Source: JALEFZ01 sp039820545 (GTDB lineage Bacteria; Bacteroidota; Bacteroidia; J057). Taken from it: DNA of 64,000 nucleotides. Location: contig JBCBPW010000032.1 of NCBI GenBank assembly GCA_039820545.1, forward strand, positions 3,483 through 67,482, in the 5' to 3' direction. The notes under the pieces were generated by a model. That model searched no databases. It was not told the DNA's origin and saw only the letters and a list, made by a program, of their open reading frames with translations. Position 1 is the first letter of the stretch, and each line of letters begins with the position of its first letter. A program made the translations under genes and the position numbers. This document shows positions 17,933-25,168 of the stretch, piece by piece.

Positions 17933-18397
17933 TTAGTTTGCTGTGGAGCGCTCATAAGAGAATGCCCCCCCTCCATTGTTATTCTTGCGTGCCCATGAAG
18001 TAAACCTGACATCAATGTAGATATCATCTTCGATCAAATGCAGCACCATGTCTCTTCCGACGACACTTGGGGCATTTTTCTCGTGTGTGGCCTGGAAAGT
18101 ATCAAACGTAAGAGAGGCATAATCAGCCGCTTTACCAAACGCCCACTCTGTACCTGCGGGATTTGTAGATCCAGAACTTTGAGATACAGCATTGTAAATA
18201 GAATTTATTGCGCCACGTGTGATCCATACATTTTCGGTGATCCGATCCTGATTTTCTTCCAAGGTGGGATCGGCAAATGCGGCTTTCTCAAAAGTGATGG
18301 CAGCTCCCGACCAAACGATGACAGGGTCTTCACGATCACAACTAATTAAGAGTATAGCGACAAACACAATACCAAGGATTAGCTTCCAATTCTTCAT
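17933..18397 (-). CDS. Exported lipoprotein of unknown function
   Basis: Start chosen at ATG 18397, giving 154 aa with a clear lipoprotein signal: MKNWKLILGIVFVAILLISC followed by DRED, with Cys20 as the lipid anchor. The frame extends upstream to 18490 but the added residues precede the signal and are implausible. The mature part (ITENVWITRGAINSIYNAV... VVGRDMVLHLIEDDIYIDV) belongs to a recurrent domain I associate with secreted Bacteroidota proteins, ending in a FSYERST motif; its function is unknown. It is a single-gene unit. Confidence 0.8.
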   Translation of the reverse strand: MKNWKLILGIVFVAILLISCDREDPVIVWSGAAITFEKAAFADPTLEENQDRITENVWITRGAINSIYNAVSQSSGSTNPAGTEWAFGKAADYASLTFDTFQATHEKNAPSVVGRDMVLHLIEDDIYIDVRFTSWARKNNNGGGAFSYERSTAN

Positions 18398-18671
18398 TTT
18401 GATGACTGTTTCGATTGCTGTAAAAAATTTTCGTTGTAGAAGAGTAACCCATTCAAGAACTATTGGTTTTTTCCTCCCACATATTCTCATTTATTGAATA
18501 CAATACCTTCTAGATGTAGTCGAGTCATTATGGTTACAATCCAAAAATGATTTTTCTCACCTCAAGGACTCCTCCCTTACAATCAGGATGCAGGGATATT
18601 CCCTACCTTCGTTTACTATAGAATGATAAGAAAATCCGCTTCATTTCTAGATCTTCTCAACACATCATATT

Positions 18672-19178
18672 ATGCTTAGATCTTATAAACACCACCATCC
18701 CCTCGTGGCAGCAGATGCCCATATCGCAGAAAATGCTACGGTGATTGGAGAAGTCATCATCGGAAGTCAGAGCAGCATCTGGTACCAGGCAGTCCTGAGA
18801 GGAGATGTGGGATTGATTCAAATTGGTAAACGGAGCAACATACAGGATGCCGCTATTTTGCATTGTACGACAGGGCTGACACCTTGCATCGTGGGAAATG
18901 ATGTGGTCGTAGGACATCGTGCCATTTTGCATGGTTGCACCGTAGCGGACGAATGTCTGATCGGAATGGGTGCGATTGTACTAGATAGAGTGGTGGTTCC
19001 CAAGCATACCATTGTGGGGGCAGGTGCTCTTATTCCCGAAGGGAAGCAACTCGAATCGGGATGGCTCTATGCGGGTGTTCCTGCCAAGCCTATCAAAAGA
19101 CTTGAAGATTACCACATCCAAATGATTCAGGGAGGAGCGATTCACTATGTTGAACAGGCCAAGGAGCATTTTGGGTAA
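18672..19178 (+). CDS. Gamma-carbonic anhydrase family protein
   Basis: A 168-aa left-handed beta-helix protein with hexapeptide repeats (ATVIGEVIIGSQSSIWYQAV). The metal-binding histidines are seen in DAAILHCTTG and VVVGHRAILHGC, and the RGDV motif near residue 39 is typical. The family hydrates CO2 or, in many members, acts as a metal-binding acyl-transferase-like protein of unclear activity. A TACCTTCG sequence at 18604-18611 may be its -7 element. Confidence 0.9.
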   Translation: MLRSYKHHHPLVAADAHIAENATVIGEVIIGSQSSIWYQAVLRGDVGLIQIGKRSNIQDAAILHCTTGLTPCIVGNDVVVGHRAILHGCTVADECLIGMGAIVLDRVVVPKHTIVGAGALIPEGKQLESGWLYAGVPAKPIKRLEDYHIQMIQGGAIHYVEQAKEHFG

Positions 19179-19331
19179 TAAACCAATCCTCAAGATCATG
19201 TGCCATCTTGCAGGACCCTATGATCTTTACAAAATTATTCGCGATCCACATCTGTCCACCTACTTAAAATGGCATTTGTCTCCCAAAAATCCCTACCTTC
19301 GTCCATCACTGATTCAATTTTTCCCTATCCT

Positions 19332-20207
19332 ATGCGCAGTTTTGATCCTGCAACCCTTTCTCACAAAGATCGTCATCAGACCCTTGTGGGAATGGTTTCT
19401 CCCCGTCCGATTGCCTTTGTAAGTAGCATCTCCGCAGAGGGTGTACCCAATCTGGCTCCCTACAGCTTCTTCAACGTGTTTGGGTCTACTCCTCCTGTAT
19501 TGGCATTTTCTGTGGTGCAGCGTCCTTCCGATGGTTCATTTAAGGACACCTACAATAACATCGTCGCCAACCGGGAAGCGGTGGTCAATATCGTCTCCTA
19601 TGACATCCTGCATCCAATGACTTTGGCCAGCCTCAACTACCCATCTGAAGTAGATGAGTTTGCCAAGGCAGGTCTGACGCCCCTTCCCTCGACCGTCGTA
19701 GGGCCTCCACGTGTCAAAGAATCGCCTGCTCAATTTGAGTGCAAGGTTCGAGATATTTATCCCTTGGGGGACCAGGGAGGCGCGGGATATATGATCATCT
19801 GTGACATTGTGTATATGCATCTCTCAGAGCATATCTATGATGAGGATGGGAAAATAGATCCCCAGCGTACCGACATCATGGGACGCAATGGCCGTGCTTT
19901 TTATACACGTGCAAAAGGAGAAAATGTCTGGCCCGTCTTCCGTCCTCCCTACAAGATTGGCATCGGCGTGGACCAACTGCCGCTACACATCCGTGAGTCC
20001 AAAATCCTGACGGGAAATGATCTGGCTCAACTAGCATCTGTAGAGGAGATCCCTCAAGCAAAAGAAGCCATCAAAACAGATCCCGAAGTCATGAATGCGC
20101 TCGCTGGCAATGTACAAGATCAAGACCAACGACTCCACCTGCATGCCCAATCCCTCATCGCAGCAGGGGATTTGGAACAAGCTTGGCAAGTACTTTTGGC
20201 TGAGTAA
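19332..20207 (+). CDS. Flavin reductase-like domain protein
   Basis: A 291-aa FMN-binding split-barrel protein of the flavin-reductase-like (DIM6/NTAB) group. The flavin-binding segment is VGMVSPRPIAFVSSISAEGV...NLAPYSFFNVFGSTPPVLAF, the usual N-terminal signature. I chose the ATG at 19332 (MRSFDPATL); the frame extends up to 19269 but a TACCTTCG -7-like element at 19294-19301 lies inside the extension. Partner oxygenase unknown. It lies between the gamma-carbonic anhydrase and fumarylacetoacetase genes on the same strand. Confidence 0.85.
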   Translation: MRSFDPATLSHKDRHQTLVGMVSPRPIAFVSSISAEGVPNLAPYSFFNVFGSTPPVLAFSVVQRPSDGSFKDTYNNIVANREAVVNIVSYDILHPMTLASLNYPSEVDEFAKAGLTPLPSTVVGPPRVKESPAQFECKVRDIYPLGDQGGAGYMIICDIVYMHLSEHIYDEDGKIDPQRTDIMGRNGRAFYTRAKGENVWPVFRPPYKIGIGVDQLPLHIRESKILTGNDLAQLASVEEIPQAKEAIKTDPEVMNALAGNVQDQDQRLHLHAQSLIAAGDLEQAWQVLLAE

Positions 20208-20260
20208 AAGCATGTAAAATCCTATGAAACACAAAAAATGACTCTGAAACTTCATACAAT

Positions 20261-21532
20261 ATGCTCGCACCTAATAATCCCGCATTAAAATCTTGGCTAG
20301 AAATCCCTGCCAGCTCAGACTTTTCCATTCAAAACATTCCCTTTGGTGTTTTCCAGACAGGTGCGCATGGTCCGAGAGGCTGCACCGCTATGGGGGCTTA
20401 CGTCGTGAACCTAGGGATGCTCCACGATTTGGGATATTTCAATGGCATCGTGATGCCTCCTGATGTATTCAAACAGCCATACCTGAATACATTTATTGCG
20501 ATGGGAAAGGAGCGAACACGCGCCGTGCGCCAGCGTATTTCTGATATATTCAAAGCCAACTCTCCCTATCCGCTAAAAGACAACTCAGAGCATCAGCAGC
20601 ATGTATTAACCCCTATGTATGAGGCGGAGATGTTGATGCCTGTATTCGTAAGAGACTATACAGACTTCTACTCCTCTGAATATCACGCTTTTAATGTAGG
20701 CACAATGTTTCGCGGTCCTGAGAATGCCCTCATGCCTAACTGGAAACACTTACCCGTGGGTTATCATGGACGTGCCTCTACGATCTATGTTTCGGGTACC
20801 GATGTACACAGACCGTTTGGGCAGTTGAAGGCAGATGATTCAGATCCTGTATATGGACAGAGCAAACTGTTGGATTTCGAGCTAGAAATGGGGTTCATTA
20901 TTGGGAAGGGAAATGAAATGGGGCAGCAAATATCCACAGCAGAAGCAGAAGATTACATCTTTGGGATGGTCCTTTTCAACGATTGGTCTGCGAGAGACAT
21001 CCAAAAGTGGGAATACGTCCCCCTAGGTCCCTTCCTTGGCAAGAGTTTTGCCTCCACTGCTTCACCTTGGATCGTGACGCTAGATGCGCTTGCTCCCTTC
21101 AGAGTGGCAGGACCTCCACAAAACCCTCCTGTTTTGGACTACTTGAAGTATTCAGGTAAAAAGGGCTTTGACATCCACTTAGAAGTCATGCTGGAAACTG
21201 AGCAAGGCCACGAGAAAGTCATTTGTCAGTCTAATCATAAGTACCTATACTGGAATATTGCCCAGCAGCTCGCCCATCATACTGTAAACGGCTGCAAAGT
21301 AGAAGTCGGAGACATGATGGCTTCAGGAACGATCTCGGGGCCTGAAGAAGGTAGCTATGGCTCTATGCTAGAGATCACCTGGAGAGGTTCCAAGCCTGTG
21401 GAGATGCCCGATGGTACAAGCCGTAAGTTTATTCAAGACGGTGATACGGTCTACATGCGTGGCTGGGCCGAGAAAGAGGGGGTACGTGTAGGCTTTGGTG
21501 AGGTAAAAAATAAAGTAGTGAATCGCTCCTAA
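20261..21532 (+). CDS. fahA: Fumarylacetoacetase
   Basis: The last enzyme of tyrosine/homogentisate breakdown; it cleaves fumarylacetoacetate to fumarate and acetoacetate. At 423 aa it has the N-terminal SH3-like part (FGVFQTGAHGPRGCTAMGAYV) and the catalytic FAH domain: DFYSSEYHAFNVGTMFRG with the catalytic Asp/His pair, LDFELEMGFIIGKGNEMG with metal-binding Glu residues, and FNDWSARDIQKWEYVPLGPF. The rest of the homogentisate pathway is not in the window. It is 40 bases ahead of the FemAB-like gene. Confidence 0.96.
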   Translation: MLAPNNPALKSWLEIPASSDFSIQNIPFGVFQTGAHGPRGCTAMGAYVVNLGMLHDLGYFNGIVMPPDVFKQPYLNTFIAMGKERTRAVRQRISDIFKANSPYPLKDNSEHQQHVLTPMYEAEMLMPVFVRDYTDFYSSEYHAFNVGTMFRGPENALMPNWKHLPVGYHGRASTIYVSGTDVHRPFGQLKADDSDPVYGQSKLLDFELEMGFIIGKGNEMGQQISTAEAEDYIFGMVLFNDWSARDIQKWEYVPLGPFLGKSFASTASPWIVTLDALAPFRVAGPPQNPPVLDYLKYSGKKGFDIHLEVMLETEQGHEKVICQSNHKYLYWNIAQQLAHHTVNGCKVEVGDMMASGTISGPEEGSYGSMLEITWRGSKPVEMPDGTSRKFIQDGDTVYMRGWAEKEGVRVGFGEVKNKVVNRS

Positions 21533-21573
21533 CGTATAGGTCATGGCCTTACCTAAAAGGGGCCGCTCTCTTT

Positions 21574-22563
21574 ATGTCACGTGCAGATATCCAGCTATTG
21601 AGACAAGAGGAAATAGATCCTCGGCGCTGGGATGCTTTCATCAAGGCTTCCCCACAAGGATCTTTGTATGCGACACATGGATACCTGAGTACACTTCGAG
21701 ACGACTGGAAAGCGTATATCATCGAAGAAAAAGGAGAATGGGGGCTAGTCATGCCCTTTGTCATCAATCAAAAATGGGGGTATGAATTTTTACCCCAACT
21801 TCCCTTGACACAGTTTGGAGGTCCTATATACAAGGATCTTTCTAATATGTCTAAGCGTCAACAATTGAGCTTCCTAGATCGATGGTTGAGTCTACTAGCA
21901 GATGCGTGGCAAGCGCATCACCTGATCATTCTGAACGCCAGTCCTGCGGCGACTTACCTACTCCCTTTTCACTGGGCAGGATATGAGCTAAAAAAACGCT
22001 ACACATTTTGGTGGGACATCCGTCCTGAAGAAAAAATCCTATTGGAGAGATTGAGTCGTACGTTGAGACGCAAGGTTAGAAAGGCAGAAACGTCGAATTA
22101 TACACTGAATTTTACAGAGACTTCAGATGCGCTTTTTACTTTACTCAAAAAAAATGAGCGAGCAGGCCACGATGTCTTGGCAGGCAATACTCTCGCTTGG
22201 GAATGCATCCGACCGCTTGCCCATCACTTACATACGACAGGACAAGGAGATCTCGTTGTAGTTAAAGAGGGAAATCAAGTGCTGAGTGCCGCACTGTTTG
22301 GTAAGTATCAAGGAAAGCTCCTCTATCTGCTGGGTGTCTATGATCCTGACTATGCCAAAGCAGGTGCTATGCCTTGGTTAATTTGGAAGTATGTGTTACA
22401 GATGAAGGAAGAAGGATTCCATACGCTGGACTTTGAAGGCTCTATGATCAAAGGAATTGCCCAATTTTTTAGAGATTTCGGCGTATATCCTGTAGCTTAC
22501 ACTCAGTTATATCGCAATCATTTACCTGCTATCGTTTCATGGATCCGAGAGTTAAAAATATAG
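21574..22563 (+). CDS. FemAB/GNAT-like protein (peptidoglycan-bridge or cell-envelope acyltransferase type)
   Basis: The 329-aa protein shows the double-GNAT FemAB layout: an N-terminal ...WDAFIKASPQGSLYATHGY segment and a C-terminal acetyltransferase-like half with LLYLLGVYDPDYAKAGAMPW and TLDFEGSMIKGIAQFFRDFG, the usual FemABX signature. Family members add amino acids to cell-wall peptides using aminoacyl-tRNA, or transfer acyl groups; the substrate here is unknown. Its last 25 bases overlap the start of upp, so the two are translationally coupled. Confidence 0.8.
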   Translation: MSRADIQLLRQEEIDPRRWDAFIKASPQGSLYATHGYLSTLRDDWKAYIIEEKGEWGLVMPFVINQKWGYEFLPQLPLTQFGGPIYKDLSNMSKRQQLSFLDRWLSLLADAWQAHHLIILNASPAATYLLPFHWAGYELKKRYTFWWDIRPEEKILLERLSRTLRRKVRKAETSNYTLNFTETSDALFTLLKKNERAGHDVLAGNTLAWECIRPLAHHLHTTGQGDLVVVKEGNQVLSAALFGKYQGKLLYLLGVYDPDYAKAGAMPWLIWKYVLQMKEEGFHTLDFEGSMIKGIAQFFRDFGVYPVAYTQLYRNHLPAIVSWIRELKI

Positions 22564-23192
22564 GGAACCGAAATTCCTACCTGAACAATGTCATGTGGGA
22601 GCTAAGAGATCAGGCCATTCAGCAAGATCGCATGCGCTTTAGATTCAACTTAAGGCGTGTGGGTGAGATATTGGCTTATGAAATCAGCAAGGATTTGGAT
22701 TATGAACCTCGCAATGTGCGGACACCCTTGGGGGAATTGGAGATCAATGTGATCGAGGATCAACCTGTATTGGTTTCGATTTTGAGAGCAGGTGTTCCAT
22801 TGCATGAAGGATTTTTGCATGTATTTGACAAGGCAGACAATGGATTTGTCGCGGCTTATCGCCACACCACCAAGGGCAATGAATTCATCGTCAAAGTAGA
22901 ATATCAGGCAATCCCCTCCATATTGGGCAGATCTGTCATCTTGATCGATCCTATGATTGCTAGTGGGAAAAGTATGGTCCTTTGCTATCAACAAATGGTA
23001 GAAGAGTTTGGCAGACCTGAAAAGCTATACATTGCAGGTGTGATCGCCAGCGAAGATGGACTGGCTTATGTCTCGCGACACATCCCTCACGCACAGATTT
23101 ATATAGCAGCAGTAGATGATGAAATGACGGCGAAATCATATATCGTACCAGGATTGGGAGATGCAGGAGATCTCGCTTTTGGTCCGAAGTAA
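22539..23192 (+). CDS. upp: Uracil phosphoribosyltransferase
   Basis: The pyrimidine salvage enzyme that makes UMP from uracil and PRPP. The PRPP-binding loop is SVILIDPMIASGKSM, the N-terminal LVSILRAGVPLHEGF is typical of the family, and the uracil-binding C-terminus is YIVPGLGDAGDLAFGPK. At 217 aa it has normal length. Its start lies inside the preceding FemAB-like gene (25-base overlap in another frame). Confidence 0.95.
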   Translation: MDPRVKNIGNRNSYLNNVMWELRDQAIQQDRMRFRFNLRRVGEILAYEISKDLDYEPRNVRTPLGELEINVIEDQPVLVSILRAGVPLHEGFLHVFDKADNGFVAAYRHTTKGNEFIVKVEYQAIPSILGRSVILIDPMIASGKSMVLCYQQMVEEFGRPEKLYIAGVIASEDGLAYVSRHIPHAQIYIAAVDDEMTAKSYIVPGLGDAGDLAFGPK

Positions 23193-23332
23193 AATATAAG
23201 GGGAATCTGACACGTCCCCAACTCATGGCTGCGTATCGCGTAGGCTAACTATACAGCTAGAATTCACTCCAAATTGAATCAAATAATGGGTGGGTTCGCG
23301 CTCAAAGGTAAAAGACACAGTTAAATTATTCC

Positions 23333-23340
23333 TAGGTTTG
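23333..23340 (+). promoter_or_regulatory. -7 element (TAGGTTTG) just before the next start codon
   Basis: TAGGTTTG fits TAnnTTTG and ends five bases before the ATG at 23346, the same spacing as at queE. The predicted transcript would be leaderless or carry a leader of only a few bases. A -33 TTTG at the proper distance is not evident. Confidence 0.5.
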
Positions 23341-23345
23341 CGCCC

Positions 23346-23870
23346 ATGATGCTGACAATACTGGATGGGTGGAGTGTAGAGACACTCATAGATGTACTTC
23401 AAGCTGCCGATGAACCGACTTCAAAGTGGGGATGGTACTTGGTACTCTTTTTTACCTCCTTTGTTAAGTTTTCTATTGCGGCCATCACAGCTCTGGCAGA
23501 ACCTACGCTGAGTATCTGGGAGTTTTTCCTTACCGTAGGAGGTGGCGCAGTCGCCAGCGTATTGTTCTTCACTTATTTTGGTGATACAGCCAGGCGCTGG
23601 ATCATGCGTTGGCGTAAGCGTAAACCTAAAGCACCAGACAAAAACAATCGCTACCAGCAGATCTGGAATCGGGTAGGCCTTCCAGGTGTCGCTTTTTTAG
23701 CTCCCTTCCTCTCTCCTATTGCCAGTGTAGCCATCGCAGTCTCCTTCAAAGAAAAACCTACACGCATCATTCTTTTTACGGGATTGAGTGTCATTCTGTG
23801 GACCATCCTTTTTGCCCTCATTCGAAGCAGCTTGATTCAATGGGCTTTGCAAGCAGGCATTATTTCTTGA
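23346..23870 (+). CDS. Small multi-pass membrane protein of unknown function
   Basis: The 174-aa protein has about four predicted transmembrane helices (e.g. YLVLFFTSFVKFSIAAITAL, FFLTVGGGAVASVLFFTYFG, VGLPGVAFLAPFLSPIASVA, IILFTGLSVILWTILFALI) and a basic loop RWRKRKPKAPDKNNR between helices 2 and 3. It faintly resembles small DedA/multidrug-export-like proteins but lacks clear motifs. It converges on the DUF1611 gene with one base between stops. Confidence 0.7.
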   Translation: MMLTILDGWSVETLIDVLQAADEPTSKWGWYLVLFFTSFVKFSIAAITALAEPTLSIWEFFLTVGGGAVASVLFFTYFGDTARRWIMRWRKRKPKAPDKNNRYQQIWNRVGLPGVAFLAPFLSPIASVAIAVSFKEKPTRIILFTGLSVILWTILFALIRSSLIQWALQAGIIS

Positions 23871-23871
23871 T

Positions 23872-24915
23872 TCAACCCATCCAGATCTCCAATAAGTCCT
23901 CCACTCCTTCCTCCACAGGTAGCACAACAGGTAGCCCAAACTGTGCGCGATAAGATGCCTGAAATGCTTTAGCTTCCTCCGACTCCATTCCCATTGTATT
24001 GAGCGCCATCCCCTGCACAGGTACATCATAGGCTTCAATCAACGTGATTTCGCTGGCGACGGACGCAATCTGCTTGTTCATCTTATCCCAACCCTTGTGG
24101 AACGTCCGCGCAGGAGCGTGAACCAATATGACGCCTGTAGCCCCACCCGAGACAAGAAACTCAGAGCCACAGGGTCCTGAAGGATTGCGCAGAGCCGCTT
24201 GTCCCTCCACAAAAATGATGTCAGGTTTCTCCTGTCGAAAGCACGTGACTATGGCATGTTCCAATTCCCCCGAGACAAAATCATTGAGTGTCGCATCAAA
24301 CATAAAGCCGTAATTCCACCCCTGCATCCATCCCGTCTGCCCAGTGTATATCATCTCTGCTTTTTTGCCACGGGCGCGGAAGGCCTCTACCAGCATTTTG
24401 GCTGTGGTCCGTTTGCCTACTGCACAGTCGGTTCCAAGAACGGGAACAATCGGACACGTCACCTCACGGATCTCACCTGTCCAAAAGTGGAGATCTTCTC
24501 TGCGCTTGGGGCGACGCACATCTATCAATTTGACTCCCCGCGCACGCGCTAAGTCCGCAATCTCGGGGATCTCCGCCATGGACTCATGCATCCCACAGAC
24601 GATGTCCATCCCTGCATGAATTGCCGCTTTGATTGTAGGGAACCATGCGCGATCGAGTATACCACCTGTGTTGGCGATGCCAATGATGAAGTACTTAGCT
24701 TCCGACCCTGTCTCTAACCACGCTTGTAAATCTCCAAAAATGGGAATGGCCCGCGCTTCCCCGTCTAGTAACGTCCCCGCCTCCTGGCCCGCATGCGCCC
24801 GATCGATCACAGCAACGACCTCATACCGCTCACTCCCTCGGATGAGACCATGCGCTGTTTTTGCATAGTTTTGAACAAACTTATCTTGTGTGTAAATGAC
24901 TGCTTTCCCCTTCAT
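23872..24915 (-). CDS. DUF1611 family protein (DgcN-like, P-loop)
   Basis: The 347-aa protein (ATG at 24915; the frame extends to 24984 without likely coding sequence) has an N-terminal Rossmann-like half and a C-terminal P-loop domain: VLGTDCAVGKRTTAKMLVEA is the Walker A region and KPDIIFVEGQAALRNP follows the Walker B position. The family includes DgcN, proposed to act on D-glutamate together with an L-Ala-D/L-Glu epimerase (DgcA). No epimerase gene is adjacent, so the role is inferred from family only. Confidence 0.8.
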   Translation of the reverse strand: MKGKAVIYTQDKFVQNYAKTAHGLIRGSERYEVVAVIDRAHAGQEAGTLLDGEARAIPIFGDLQAWLETGSEAKYFIIGIANTGGILDRAWFPTIKAAIHAGMDIVCGMHESMAEIPEIADLARARGVKLIDVRRPKRREDLHFWTGEIREVTCPIVPVLGTDCAVGKRTTAKMLVEAFRARGKKAEMIYTGQTGWMQGWNYGFMFDATLNDFVSGELEHAIVTCFRQEKPDIIFVEGQAALRNPSGPCGSEFLVSGGATGVILVHAPARTFHKGWDKMNKQIASVASEITLIEAYDVPVQGMALNTMGMESEEAKAFQASYRAQFGLPVVLPVEEGVEDLLEIWMG

Positions 24916-24972
24916 ATCGGAAGTAAAGGAGTTTCGAGCGAATGTACAAGAAAGGAAAATAGACTTAGACCC

Positions 24973-25133
24973 TATTTGGAACAATGAAAATCTAGCTAAA
25001 AAGTAGAGATTTTAGGTTCTGACGAAAGCTATTTTGTGGGATTTAGTAGAGCTAAATCGATCAAAATAGATGAAGTACAGGTTCTGAAAGTGCAAACTTT
25101 GCGCAGATTTGAGGTTTCAAACATAGCCTTAGA
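24973..25133 (+). repeat. Dispersed intergenic repeat, copy 2 (~161 bp)
   Basis: This is the partner of 10686-10840, same orientation, sharing the AAAATCT...AGATTTT hairpin arms, the two AGGTTCTG octamers and the exactly conserved 22-base central block. It fills the gap between the hybrid kinase gene's 3' end and the 5' end of the DUF1611 gene. The differences include indels of 1 and 7 bases, which argues against a protein-coding element. Confidence 0.85.
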
Positions 25134-25168
25134 GACTCCTTGGACTGTTGAGCTTGTGGAAGCTCATT